From Erythrocercus mccallii (taxonomy: Eukaryota > Chordata > Aves > Passeriformes > Dicruridae), in the NCBI GenBank assembly GCA_013397435.1, contig VZRG01001041.1:62001-126000 (forward strand): a stretch of 64,000 bases of DNA, read 5' to 3'. The position numbers and the translations under genes were made by a program. Under the pieces are notes generated by a model, which saw nothing but the letters and a program-made list of their open reading frames with translations, ran no database searches and was not told the DNA's origin. Positions 1 to 14,278 of this stretch are shown piece after piece (position 1 is the first letter of the stretch; each line of letters starts with the position of its first letter).

Positions 1-3000
1 CCATGTCTATACAGACCAAACATCAGCTCTCAAATTGCAGCTGCATCCAAAATGCTTTGTGCTTACACAGAAAATTCTTTGGCCCTTGAGAATAAAGCAG
101 GCAGCCCTCAGGACCAGCCAGGCATAGCTCACATTACAGTGCAGTGTAGCCATTAAATCAGACTGTGTAATTGTCACAACAGAGGAGAGATGGCGTCAAT
201 GTCTTCAGTTAGAGATGAAAACGTGCATGAGCGAGGTGGGATATTTATGAATCATATAAAACCCACATGCTAACCTTTGCATTTTAAACTCACATAGAAC
301 AATGATTTGCTGGATGTATTTTCTTAGAAATGTTTAAGATATTACACTTTTTAAGGGAAAGTACTTTAAGAAGTAGCTAAACAGCATTATTAGCTAAAAA
401 ATTAAGGGTGTCACCTGATTTTTAGTACTGTTCCAGGATAGCAAGTTAAGCAGTATGAGAGTCAAAAAAACACATTTCCCTCTCTGAACTCTGGTCTCTT
501 GAAGCAACATCTGACATTTCTACTGCCCACATCCCCCCACCAGCAGAAATAAGCCTCTGTACAATAAGCTTCAAAGCCCTGTTCGTTCCCACTGTGCCAA
601 CAGCCCACTTCACAGTAATTACCTGTCATTACATCTGAAGTCCCACTGATCTCCACTTTAACCACTGAAGATCCTCTACAGGAGACTCACCTCCACATCT
701 CTGCAGTGAGGAGCTGCACCTGATGCTTAAACAAAACCAACTGGGTCTTCTCAGATGCAAAGCACAGTAGCACAAAACCAGTAAACTGAGATCCTGAAGC
801 ACCTCACTTTGTCTGAGCCTCACAGCACTGCCATACAACCCCAACTAATCTGACAGCAGTTACACCCAGCGCAAACAGAATTACTTCCAGGCATCCTCTT
901 TGGCTACCACCACCTTCAGAGAGTGTAGGTAAAGTTGTGCAAATCCCTGTATATGTCTGCATTTTCACATGTTTGCTTGTTGCTGAAACCAGGATTGTGA
1001 ATAAATTTAAGCTTTTACCAAACCATTACTGCATTTAATGGCAGAATTAAAATTGATCTAAGCAAAAAAACAAAGCCTTTTGTACTGACATGTAGATAGA
1101 AACAACTTGCAGGCAAAAGCACCCTTCTGTCAGAGCCAGTTCTGTCCCTCCACAGGGAAGCAGGGATTTCAGGGAACATACTACTGCTCACGGCTATACT
1201 TCCTCCTCTTTGTCCCCCTTAACATTTCAGACAGGTTTTGCTTAGCCACCTGCTGAAAGTACCACCCACAGGTGTCACAGATAGAACACAGCTAACAAAG
1301 ATCAGAATCCAGACAGAAATACCTGATTTTATATTGGTAGGGCTCATACTGACATAAACCAGACCTACAGAAAGTAATCACAGCTTATTGAACACAGCTG
1401 ACTTACAGGTAGAGCTGTCCTTCCTTCCCCACCTGCCTGAACCTTTGATTGCAGTTCTTCACTGTTTTTCTTTTGAAATTAAGTTCTTATGACAGTTAAT
1501 GAAGAATTGTGCAAGGAATCATACTCTTCATGAAAAATCCATATGTTTTGGCTAACAACTTGATATTTCATACTGCCACGTTCCAAGAAAGCCTGTTGTT
1601 ACTCCCAGCCTGGACTGGTTGCAATAAGAGCCAAAAGAATTACAAAATCAAGGAGGTTTGACAGAACTCTTAACAGAAAACCATACTCAAAGTCAGCCAT
1701 GGAACCTCAAATCCCCCAAATCATTTAAACATCCTGCAATTGTTTCAAACCTGCTTCTCTAGGAGAACATTTGCTTCAAGCTGTGTTCCTATAATTTGTT
1801 TTTCTGAGCCAGTCTTTATACAAGTAAAGACATAAAGTGATTTGTCTGCTCAAATTCACCACAAGGTGGTTCAGCAAAAGGCAAGGTTTCCACTTACAGT
1901 TAAGTGAGAAAAAGCAAACCAAACATTTCTCTTTAATATTTGATTACATTCAAATGTTTTATGCCTTAACAGCACCATAACATTTACCTACACATTTATT
2001 TAAAAATCTGCTAGCTAAAATACAGATAAAAACAACATATTGCACTTGTGAAAACCCAAAGATTAACCCAAACTTAATGGAATTCTTAGTCAAATATTCA
2101 CTTCTCCAGCACTCAATACAGCCCAACACACCAGAAAAAGCACAATCTTTTCAACTGCTGCAAAAATAACTGTTCTTTAAAATGTTTACTTCAGTTCTTA
2201 TGTAATCCCAGCACTCTTTGAAGTGAAATAAAGTATTACAAAACACCAGCTAAATCAAGATCAGAGAATCTGAAAAATTTTCAGTATTTTTATCTCTTTC
2301 TGCACAACCAAAGATAAAGCCTACATCAGAAGTCTTCTTCAACAACCTCTCAGAAAAACAGCAGAAACTCTTTGCAGATGAGGAAAAGCATTAACCTCTT
2401 TAGATTTAATAAAAGATGGAAAGAAGAACATAAGCATCCAGCTCTTACCTATCAGGGAGCTGAAGCTACAGGATTTTGCTCCATGTCTTCAGCAGGCAGA
2501 GCCCCAAACTTTTGCTCAGTACTGCAGACCAGCACCTGCTCCTCAAACTCTTCTTTTTCCAACCTCCACTGCCACTTACTTCCTCAGCACGTGTCCCTTC
2601 TCTCCAGCCCCAGAAGACCTCTCTCCCTACTGTTTTCAGCTATCCTTAATACATCTCAGATCAGGCATGATCACCAATGCCCAAACAACTCCTCAGGCAG
2701 CAAATTACCCCTGCAGAGATTCAAGGTGAGAGCTCTCACACCTTGAATCAATTTACCTCAGTAAATAATTCTGCTGAGAGTTAACAAGTAGTGGATCCTA
2801 GCTCTTATATTTCCCCCTAGACATTTTTGAAGTGAAAGGGACTTTTTCACCTTTTATGATTTTCTGTAGTCAAACATATAAACAGAAAGACTCCAATGTC
2901 ACACCTAAATCTTTAAATATGCTGCACTTTAGGTGGGCACTATGTCCAGGCCTGGTCACTCTGGAGCTAACTTAAGCTGTGCTTTTCTGGGTGTTGAGAC

Positions 3001-6000
3001 TCCTTTTCAAACTGAGCTGCAAATTCCTCTCATCCTTATTACTCCCACTCAGGGACTGCTGAGTAAGATTGTTTCTAAACATTTTCACAGCACAGAACAT
3101 CTTCTGTGGGCTTTTACCTCATCTTCAGGTTTTAGGGAACCAAGGCCACTAGGGTTCATAAGGAGACTGACTGGTTCCTTTGCAGTCCCAGATTTCTCTG
3201 AAATTGTTTAGAAGAGGTCAGTGTATTTAATTGAACCCACTAAGCTGTTTTGTCTGTTACAACATTTTTTTTAGAAAGGTCTGAGCACATCAAGCAGTGA
3301 GTTTACCTGTTCCTGGAGATGTGCTAGAAACACTTAAGCCTTCTAAGTCTAAAAGGTGAGTCCTGTTTTCCCATTTGAGTTGCCTTGATCTCTGCACTCC
3401 TCAACACAGTTCCTGAACTTGTCATTAAAAACCACATAGTGGTGTCTGATCTGCAACCCTGCAAAGGTACTCAGAAACACCATGTTCCAGAAGCATTCCT
3501 CCCTTCTGTAAGCATGACCATCCAGCGTTTCTGCTAGGTGCTGAACTTTGCAGTGATTGCATTGAACACACATCTCAGCTGAATGGGCTCAGCTTAGCTC
3601 TGTGATTCGCCTCTCACCGTAACTTAACAACATAAAACTGTAAAAGATTTCATATACCTTGTTGTATTTTTTTAATAACACCCCGGGTTGTTCAGCACTG
3701 GTCTTTATAGCTTCATTGGAAATAATGCTGGTTTATGACTTTTGTGGATCTGCCAGTCCATACAGCATTTTCCTAGGTTTTGCTCTTACAGTGCTATATA
3801 TTTTTGTTTGGTTGGATTTGTTGTTCTGCTTTAGTTTTTGTGAAGTAACTCAGTGAAGTCCCTGGATTCTTAGAAATTGCTGGGATACCTTTGAGAAAGA
3901 TCAGTGAATAGCACCTCCAATTGTTTACAGTTCATAAGAGAAAGCTTCTTTATCAGAATATTCTCTCATATAAAGCACACGGGTGTATGAGGATGCTGTA
4001 AAACCCATAAATGAGGGGCAGCTATAAACTCCCTCACTGAAATATTCAGCAGCTCAGTGCTTTTATCTCCTGAAGTGTCACTTAGGGCTGACATTGTGAG
4101 TCCTACAAGCACTTTAACAAAGGACTTTTTACCCAATGATGATTTTGGCTTCATGACAAAGGAAAACTAACCAATGCACAAGGATAGAGTTTAATTTCTG
4201 TGCCTAACACACCAATCAGAAGCTACCCACCCTGGTCAGGGATTATAGAAGCCTGGTGAGGTCAGGCTGCCTTGAGGGAGGTTAGACTTTGGCAGAGAGA
4301 GACTGAGCATGGGAACCCAGTGCTGGAGCCCAGGCTATAGCAGAGACATCATGCTGCTCCAGAAATAAGCCAGGGCAGCTTCTCCTGGCACAACAATGTG
4401 CTCTGGCACCAAACCCTCCACATTTTGGGAGACTGTCTCTCAGCTGTAAACAGCAACTACTAGGCTGATCAGAGACTGAATTCAGGGTTGATGTTTCCTC
4501 TGCTTGGAGAATCTGCTTGGCAATCGTGTATCAGATGGTGTCTGATATAAGCTGCCAAATGCTTCTGTAAATTGCCATATTTCCCCATCTTTTATAGGTT
4601 ATATATCTTTTATAGGTTTTATAGGTTATAGTGATAGTGATAAGATATAGTGATATAGTGATAAGAAGTGTAATGCTAATTGGTTTACATTACAGATACT
4701 CCCACAAGAGTTGGTAATTCCTTAGTGTTCAGGTCAGAGCCAGAATGTGTCTGACTTCTGTGCCCTCAGCCCTGCTCCAGATGACAGGGAAAGAACACGT
4801 CCCCTCCCTGCCTGGAAAGGTGTAAGCAGCAAGCAGGACAACAGCCATTCCAAGAATTTTCTCACTGACAGGCAAGACTTTCTGTGCCCTTCAGAGAAAG
4901 ATACATGGCAAGGAGCTACAGCCTTCAAGGAATCAGTATGGAAAATACAGAACAAAACCAACAGAATATATCTTCTGCAAATCCAAAAGCACTCAAGGGA
5001 CTGTTTGAAGAAGAAGCAGCAAAACCAATTTCACACTATGGAAAAAAATCATGCACTGCTTGTGCCTTCAAACAGCCATTCATTTTCATAAAAGGTCTGC
5101 CTACTGTTCCTCACATTTATGTGTAGTTTGAATTATACTTTGCCTATTTAAATTAAACATGAGGGAAATTTCGCTTAATTCTCTGATCCTCTTTTCCAAA
5201 TTACCAAGTCTCTATCAGATGTAGAGACAATACTGACAAGAAAAATACAGTTTGCAATAGGGCACCTTGGCGTGGATGAAACAAGTCTTTTTTCCTTTCC
5301 CTGCACACTTACACAGATAAGTATTACAATGACAAGATATTTAACCAGCTTTTGTAATCATCTTTGCCAAACACTCCATGAGACAGTCTGATGTTAAGGC
5401 CAGCAAAATTCTGCACTAGGAATATCACATCAAGGTTTATCTTCTCACTCACATAGGGGCCTCACTTCTGTGGCATGTTTAAATCTAATTGTTTTCCTGA
5501 AAAAAAAACCCAAAAAACCCCAACATCTATACCCGGAATTGTTGACATAAGACAAATTCAGTTTCAGGATTATCAAATTCAGAGGTAAGCAATGAAATAG
5601 CATAAAATGGGAGTTCTAGATGTTAAAAAACCCACAAAGCCAAAACATAAAACATTGACTTTGGAAATAAGCTATACTTTTCAAACTATTTATGGAAATT
5701 TTAACACATAGCTGCAGCCCTTTTCTAACCATTTACAGCTGATTTTGAGGTCAGGCTGCTTTTTCCTATCCTCCATAATTTAGAGGGAAATTCTCTTAAA
5801 GATCCAATTATACCATATAGTGTAGTAGCTATAATTAAATGAGAGCAAACTTTATCTCTGCTCAACGACTTTGGGTTGGTTAAAGAATTTGTGAGTAATT
5901 GGTTTAACTGAAAACAGCTGTAAAATTATGCTAACAAATCACAGACCAAAGATTTGGCTACCATAATCAAATTTGGAATTTTAAAGTCTTTTTCTTTCCC

Positions 6001-8237
6001 CAGTGCATTTATTTTGTTTGTTGGCTTTTTTTTTTAATACTGAAACATCCTGAAAAGTAAAAAGGAATTCCATAAAATCTGATTTTAGAGAAAATTCCAA
6101 GAGGTCTTACCCAGAAACTGCCTCGGATTAACTCCTTTGGACATATCCACATTTTCCAAGTATCCTTTGTTACACTTATTAATGGAAATGAGGATACTGA
6201 ACTCTGTGAAGGCAGAAGTTTAGCTGAGATTTGGGATGCTCCTAGATTTTTCAAAGATGGCTTGATGTGTTTTTTTTCCTAAGGGTTTTAATTAAATAAA
6301 AAGACTGTCAAAGACAACAAATGATGCTAAACTACTCCACACTTCTTATATATTATTTTTATTTTTATCACACTTCTTATCTACTTTTTCTTATCAATTT
6401 TTATGACCCAAAGATAGATTTTGTCCTATGTTTTTTTATAACTTTTCTAAGAGAAAAATATTTACCAAAAATATTTACTCAGCACGCATCAGATTATAAG
6501 AAAATACATAAGCAGTGGGAAGACAGAGGTAAAGTAAGCTGCCCATCCTTTACCAGCATAGGGTTTTGCATCAAAATTTTGTGTATCAAATGGCCTCCCG
6601 AGATGGAGGTAAAGCCAAATGATCTTTTGTGGAGTAGTTTTGAGTGCAGAATTAAGAGAAGTGACCAAGGTCCACGTTAGAGACAGTTGTGCCTGCACAA
6701 GCACTGTTCCATGGGCACTAAGGTATTTTCCTTTCAAGGCCTCAGCCTGAGTAAACCAGGAACCATCAGTGTCTGGGGAGAGGGGCCATCCTTGGCTGAA
6801 CCTCTGAGCAAGGCACTTCAGTTGTCCTTTCCACATCCTCAGTCAGTGGCTGGTGCAACCAAGGAGAAGCAAAACCTGTAACCAGGAAGAAAAATGGGTA
6901 TCTATCCCATCCCCAAGCACCGTAAGAAAGCAACCCCTCAGCCCAGAGTTATCAGGCAGTCTCAGCAAAGGTTTCCTTGCTTTGTAGATCCTTCATCTAA
7001 AGCAAAAACTGCATTTGAAGGAAAGGCTTTTCACTGCAGAATTTAGTGCAATTTCTCCCTCTTTTTCATAGCTCTGGTGGAGGAAACACAAAAGAAAGCT
7101 CTGGCCAGTGTAAATCTATGGAGGGACCAATGCACAGAAACTAATTTGTATGGGAGCCCCAGAAGAGTTTGCTAAACACTAGGAGATAAGCAGCTCTCAC
7201 TCTAGAGACAAGAATGTGCCTTCAGCACTGATAAATACTCAGAGACTATCAGCTGCTGACTGCCTGCTATGCTTTCACAGAACTGGTCAGATTATCTCCA
7301 TTGAGAGGCCGAGAGGGATGGAAGCTTAAACTGTGAATTCTGAGATTTCAGATTGCTGCAGGGACTGAGCAAACCACAGGTTCAAAAATTCAGTGAGACT
7401 TCTCCCCAAAACAGAGTTATGAAGGGCTGTAGTCACACAATAAACTGCCTGAAGGTATCCTTTACCACAAATCTACAGTTCTCATTGTTTCATAGCTACA
7501 TTCCTATGTTTATAGTGTTTCTATGAACTTATCAATATATCAGTGCTTACCTGAAGCACTGGTAAGTATACATGCTGTTGTGTACCTCCACCTCCAAAAG
7601 AGTATTACAGTTCCAAGTATGCCAGAAGCACATTTGCTCTTTGGAAACACTGACTGATTAACCATTTCTGCAATGAGATCTACTTTAACATCCTGTTAGG
7701 TTTCTTTTCCATAGTTCCAACTCTTCCCATAACATCTAAGTTGCCAAGGGCACAACTAGCCAAATACTACCAAGACATTAAGAGCAAAAAATGTTATTGC
7801 CTTTTTTTATGTGAAACGGGTACTGAAATTCTAGTGTGAAATTCAGATATCTAGTTAGAGACATACAGGCAGGAAAATAAACCCAGGAATTTAAAATAAG
7901 CTAAGCAAAAGGTGAAAGGACAGGCATAATGGGACAGCCTTATAATAGCTTTTCAGGGCAATATTCTTCCCATTCTGTTTGATACACCATGCTAAGAAAA
8001 GTCTGGTAACATTAGAGGGGCATGTGAGTCTTCACCAAAAATGTGACTGGTACAGGGTGATCCCCACTTTCTTCCTCACCTCTGGCTTTTTCATCCTCTT
8101 TGCATTTCACACCCCTTTCTCCCCCAACAGACTGGATAAATTTGGCTTGATGTGCCAAATTTCTCTGTGTTTCTCTGTGAAACCCCAACCTTAGTTCAAA
8201 AAGCAGAGCACTTTACTACCAGGCACTAGAACACATG
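1..8237. other. Intergenic, no gene recognised
   Basis: AT-rich unique-looking sequence. No open frame over 125 codons and none with a protein family I recognise. 4190-4400 is somewhat more GC-rich with an ACCAATCAGAAG motif, but I cannot assign it to a repeat. Confidence 0.6.
4595..4675. repeat. Imperfect ATAG/GATA-type tandem repeats
   Basis: Repeated TTTATAGG and TTATAG blocks, followed by repeated ATAGTGAT units. Degenerate simple-sequence tract. Confidence 0.7.
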
Positions 8238-8310
8238 CCATCCATCCATCCATCCATCCATCCATCCATCCATCCATCCATCCATCCATCCATCCATCCA
8301 TCCATCCATC
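8238..8310. repeat. (CCAT)n microsatellite, about 18 units
   Basis: Uninterrupted 4-bp repeat over 73 bases. The open frame of repeated Ile-His-Pro-Ser across it is an artefact of the repeat. Confidence 0.98.
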
Positions 8311-9446
8311 TCTGCACTCACAGCTGTTCCCCTGCATTCCCAAATCACCTGTGGGCCCTGCACCTGAGCCTACTCCCTAAATCAGCAGAACCCCCTCCTC
8401 CTCCTGCAGCAGTGCCCACAGCAGCCCACGGGATGAAATCCCTTGAATCTCAGGGACAAGCCAGGATTTGCTCTGGAGGAGCACACTGCAGCTGCTGAGA
8501 GACATCCATGATTAGCTTGTTCTGTGTTTGAAAGCAGAAACAAGAAGCTTGTAATGCTGCTCCATCACCTGTGTTCAGCTGTTCATTGAGGTGGAATATT
8601 GTGGATAAAGACTGACATTAGTAAGACAAGTGACTGGAACTATAATTAACAGAATAACCTTGCTCTGTCCTAGAGGAGTCTGATGACAGCATTTCCTGAC
8701 AATTGATCTTTTTTCCGTTGAAAAATTTACCTTAAGTTTTATATGCCAGCATGGGAAAATTACAGGTGGAGCACATCTTGCAACAATTCTTTTTTATTCT
8801 TTCTACAGAGCAAAATTATGCTCCAGTTTACACAAAGTAAAAATCCATCTCTTGATAGAGAGAATTTTTATGATCATTTATGTATTTTATTTACTGTTAT
8901 TTATCCCTGGAGAGCCTGAAGTCTCATAGTTAAAAGCTGATGAAAATTACTTTGTTAGCTTTTTCCTTACAAGCACATAAATCTCATTACATATAGCAAA
9001 TATTTGTCTCTAGAGAAAGCAGATTTAAACCTCCCCTGAGATTATAAAAGCTCCACTAAAGCAAGAAGCTACACAGAGCCAAAATGACATCTAAGCCTAC
9101 CCCAGTCCCCTGTGAAGTGGTCAATTCTTCTCATGCCCTCCAGGTTCGGCCAGTGCCCCTGTTGCCCCACAGGGCAGGACACTGCCTCAGAGCCAAAGAT
9201 CCTGACTCTACTCACCCTTTCTAGCCCAGCATGTCAGGCACAGGGTTCCAGCACCCTGGGAAGAAACCTGCTGGCAGCCACCTCCAAATCAATCTGCAGC
9301 CAGAGCCAGTCAGCAGCTGGTGGGGCAGGATGGTGACCACACATTGGAGATAACAAAAGGAGAGCACAGGGAAGGAGCAGATATCTGGAAAATACAACCT
9401 TTCAAGAAAGCCTGAACATCACAGAACACAAAAGATGATCTTTAAA

Positions 9447-9690
9447 TGCATTGAAGTAGTTATAAAGGGGTTCTATCCTGTGAGGACAGAACAAGGAGTA
9501 ATCAACTGATATTGCAGCAAAGAGATCCAGAGGAAGGGAAACCTGAAGGTGAAGAGTTCTTGGAATAGATTTCCAGAAGGATCTGGACTCCAGCTCTGAA
9601 GGGCTTTGATACCAAAATGGGCTGCTGTCTATTATGGATGCAGCATAGAGATCCATCTGATTCAACCCTAGTCCAGTCTCTTATTCCTAT
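9447..9690 (+). mobile_element. Old, diverged CR1-like fragment
   Basis: GACAGAACAAGGAGTAATCA, ATTGCAGCAAAGAGATCCAG and a later GGAATAGATTTCC resemble an older CR1 subfamily tail (dACAAGGAGTAATGG...TTGCAGCAAAGGAGATTCAG...TGGAATAGATTGCC). Much diverged; boundaries approximate. Confidence 0.55.
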
Positions 9691-11335
9691 AGCTTTTTCT
9701 TTTTTCTTTCCTTTATTCAAGACATTTTGATGCCACTCAGTAATCCTTTCCCTAACTTTTCATGGAAGTAATCCACCCTATTTTTCCCTTAATTTTCTGT
9801 TGTAAAGCTTACTGAAACAGTCAAAATAATAATTATAAAAAAGTACATGAAAGGCATTTGAAGTCAGCAAGATCAAAACAAAAGTGAAATGTTTATGCCT
9901 GGATTTTTTCTGAAGTTTGTGTTGTTTAAAAGGGAAAAATAAATCTCACAGAGATACACAGTGTATTTTCTGAGGATTGTTTCCCACAACAGTTGACTGC
10001 AACTGAAATTAAGAATTAGCTTTATCTTTTCCAGAGATGTGCTATTCTTTTGTGTTTTTGTCACATCCCTCTACCACAGACAACACCTGACAGCCTGCAG
10101 ACACTGCTAATCTCTATTATAAGAAGATTACATCACTGACTCTAAAAAGTCTTTTTGCTGATGGGCAGCTTAGATAAATACCATCTCAGATTTGTAGCCT
10201 CACATTCTTATCTTTCCTAGCTTCATGGATAAATTCACAGCTTTCAGGGAACGCTTTTGATAGAGTACAGATCAAACTGGGGAGAAGTGGGAATTCAGAT
10301 TTCTGCCATGCTGGTTTTTGCTCTCACTGGCTACTGATGGAGCTCTGTGAGGTTTCTCTGCTCCTAAAGGTGCTGACACCGTAACTGTATGAAAGAGAAA
10401 GTTGATGATAAATTGTGGAGACAGACTTGCAGAACTGCTTTTTGTCAAAGGTTTGTGGTGTCCACTAAGGGCAGAAGGCTAGAAATGTGGCAGTTTTGTT
10501 TAATTTGTTTGGTTTTCATCCCTTCATTATTTGGAGTCCTACAAAGAAGCACTACAGAGACTAAGCACCCATCAGTGAAAAACTATTTAAAATATCTGAG
10601 GTACTCTAAGCTTTATGCTTCTGCTGGCTTGAGGCTCTGCTCTTCATAGCAGCTGCCAACAGCTTCTCCAGCTCCCTGTTTAAATAAAATCACTTTGTCA
10701 GTACTTGTCTGTCAATGAAACTCTGGTAACACCAGCAAGTAATTCAGTACTTCAGGAGCCTTTTTTTGATCAGCATCCATGAAACCATAGCTTTTCGTTA
10801 TTTTGGCATACTCCAAGCCATACATTTTTTACTTTGCATTTAGAACTCATAGGTTGTGTCTCCTAAAGTATTTTCTTCTTACTACAGTCCCTCATGAAAC
10901 CTCCTTGCAGGCAAATGTCCACAGAAGCCAATCCAATCGCATAAAATTGCACGGAAAGACAGATTTTGGCACACTGTGAGAAGTCAGCCAGGACAGCTGG
11001 AGCAATATAGCAGCTAAAACAGACATTTTATTTACCACAAAGGCAAATTGTTCCAATTTGATTTACAAATTAAATCAATTTCCAGGCTGGGATAGGATTT
11101 TCTAACAAAAGGGATGAATGTTCCCAGCACAATGCTGTAGTCTCCTCTTTCTGCTTTAGTCCTTAGTGTACGAATATGCGAATGGCAGCAGTGGAAAGCA
11201 AAGTTGTGAGGTATGAAAGAACGATTCCATTACCTAAAGTTTTGCAATTGCTACATTCTCATATCAGTATTCTCTGCCAACCCAGGGTGCTTGGCTGATA
11301 CCCATGTAGCTGGAGTATCCAAGTACACAGAACAA

Positions 11336-11592
11336 GAGGCAAGAAACAGAAACTGATATGCAGGCTGTTCCACCTGAATAGGAAAAAGAACGTTTTTACT
11401 GTGCAGGTGACCATGCCCTAGAACAGATTGCCCAGAAAGGGGGTGGAGTCTCCCTTGCTGCAGATATTCAAGAACCACCTGGACACACTCCTGTGCCGTG
11501 TACTCTGGAATGACCCTGCTTGAGAAGGGAGGTTGGACACAATGGATGGCTCATTGTGCTCCTTTCCAACCTAATCCATTCTGTGATTCTCT
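11336..11592 (+). mobile_element. CR1 LINE, 5'-truncated 3' end
   Basis: Follows the avian CR1 3' tail almost word for word: a GTTCCACCTGAA block, TTTACTGTGCAGGTGACC, GAACAGATTGCCCAGA, GTGGAGTCTCC, GATATTCAAGAACC, TGACCCTGCTTGAG, and the ending CATTCTGTGATTCT. Non-coding relic. Confidence 0.9.
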
Positions 11593-14278
11593 CATAACTG
11601 GTGGTCTGCAGAATCTCAGCTCTGAATGTAGTTTTAGTGGCTTGTCCTACACTGCATCTATCATGGTTGTTCCCAACCATTTGTAGTTAGTTTTGGTATT
11701 TCCTGTGCCTTTAGTTAATGCAAAAACAAACTGACAGCAACCAAGAGAAAAATATGTCAAAAGACAGAAAAAGTAAAAGGTAGTTTTGAAGTTCTCTGCC
11801 TAGTCTTTTAATTCAGTTCAGTGCTGTGCATGTTGTAATAAATTAATCAGCTTTCAGTCATTTGTGTATTGACATTAAAAAATACTATTTAAGGGTCCAT
11901 TGGATCTGGAACCCAGTTTTTGAATTAAACTATAAAATAATTTTGTAAACTAAGAGAATCTTAAAAATCTCAAACATTAGATGTTAAAAAAAAAAGTGAG
12001 AGATATTATTTTGGTTCAACAATAAGATATCTCTCAGTAAAGTTAAAAACAAAACCAAGATTGATATTTTGATTCTGCACGTAGGCTGGGAGAGAAGGAG
12101 TGAAGTGAAATAATGTTAGATCAAAAGGGAACTGAGAATATTCAGCCCATTCCAACTGTAATAAAATGGACCCTCAAGTGCTGGTTTACTGTAGATAATA
12201 CTTCATTGAACTGTAAATGAATACTGATATAATACAGAATACTGATAAAGTACATAAATCTTTCTTTATAAGAGAATGGATAAACAGGAATAACACTGCC
12301 TCTATTTCAAAAGCTGTGACATATTAGAAAAAGAGCAAGAGAGGAAAAGAAGGAAGGTAGAGAAGATGCCCACTGAGATGTGTTTGCTCTCAAGATGGCA
12401 CAACTTCAGCATTTTAGAGGCATCTACAAGAGCAGAAGAACCTCAGCAATTTCAGGTGCCAGTCAGGAAACAGTAGCCCAGGCTGAGATCTGTGCTGGTG
12501 AGACACCTGCGCCTGAAGGCACAGACAGAGGGGAGGCTCAGCCCAGCCATGTCTTTCTTCACATCACTCAGGCTCAGGGGTTCAGGGTGCTGCTGCCACT
12601 CTGAGCAGACAGCAGGAACTGCTTAGAGGCACAAGTTCAGCAGTACAGCCATAGCCTGGCTGAATGGGGACTGGCTCCTCTGGTGCTCCAAAATCAGCAC
12701 TGTGATCTCATGGACCAAAGGTTCACCTGGCAAAACTTCAGGTGCTGACCATGCTGCAGCTACTTTAATTTACATTTTCCCTAGTAACTATAATGCTAAG
12801 CAATGAGGAGGTGAGAAAAGTAATTTTACTCATTTTTTTGAAACTTCCTTTGTAACTAAAAATGAAATGTCTACATCTTTGGGGATTAAATATTATAAAT
12901 GTGTTTGAATCAAGCAAGACATTTAATTCCTGTAAATCACAAATGATAAGCAAATATAGCTTGCATGAAGTATGGCTTGCATATCTTTCACTGGAACACA
13001 GATTTTGACCTCCCACAAGACTGAAATGTTTAAGTTATGAAGAACTTTGTATTTTGGCAATATCTGTATAACAGATATTTCTTTCATCATTTATGTTTAT
13101 TGCGTTAGTAAACAAGAGTTACTCGTTAAGGGAAATTCAACTCCAGAATTTTTCTTTCAAAAGCTGTCATGAGAATCAAAGAGACTGACTGTACTTGCTA
13201 TTTAATTTTTTATTGCTCATTTGCATCACTGTGCAGACTGTGTTTATGAAATTTAATCTACAAGAAAGAGAAAACCTACTTTGTGTGGGACTGTCCAAGT
13301 GATTTCCTGCTGGGAACTCAGTGTTCCAGCTTTGCCAAAGCAATGTCTGCAGGAGTCAGCATTTCACTGGGTGTTTTTTCATAAGCAAGAAGTTTAACAG
13401 TCAATATTAGTGATGAGAACATCTATCCGATCATCTTGACATTAACAATAGATGCTGGTGGAAATAAATACCATGCGGTATTTCACACATGGACATTATA
13501 TGCTTAAAAAGATGAAATAAATTAAGCTCAAAGCATTATCTTCAGGTTGGTTTTTTTTCAAAAAAGGTGAAGTTGTTGTTTGGAAAACAAGGATCATTGA
13601 AATTTATTATTTGGATAATATGTTTTAGCTGGATAAACCACTTGGAAAGAAAGACATCCAGAACATCTTGCTCACAGAGTTTTCACAAAGCCTTCACTTC
13701 CCTAATTTCAAAATTATTCTTTGAACCACCTAAAGCAAGCAGCTCAAGACTGTTTCTTGGTGGCTGCAGAAAGCCCAGTGCTCTGGAATCTGAATGCTGG
13801 GTGATTCGTACTTCAGAACAGGAAAACTTTAATGGGTGACTAAAAGTCTTTCTCCTGACTTCTCATCACAATTAAGGAAAGACAGAAACACTCCAACAAG
13901 CACTCAACAGGCACAGTTGTGTTCTTTTCCAAAGAGGAACACATTCAAGTACACACATGAATATCACATTTAATGCTATCAGATCAGGGATAGTGACATT
14001 CCTCCCTGCCAAAAGAGGAATAAGTGACTTTTTCAAGTACCTGTGAGCACAGAGGTGTCTCTGTAAAACCACTTTCCTCAGGAATTCAGTCACTACCTCT
14101 ATTTCAAAACCCACTAATGCTCAAAGCATAAGATTCCTTCAAATCTGCTTTTCAAAGGCTTCCATATTACAGAAGTAGCAGGCTTCTTCTATAGAGAGTA
14201 AAGGCATGGACCTTTTTATCTCTTCTCAGAATGTCTCTTCCTCATGAAGATCTTAAATCCCAGATACAAAGATAGAGC

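Larger units (their letters stand above)
8311..14278. other. Intergenic, only CR1 fragments recognised
   Basis: Apart from the CR1 copies at 9447-9690 and 11336-11592 I see no gene, RNA gene or repeat here. Confidence 0.6.

Noticed and set aside
8235..8498. Open frame of 87 codons starting with repeated Ile-His-Pro-Ser
   Set aside because: Produced by the CCAT microsatellite.
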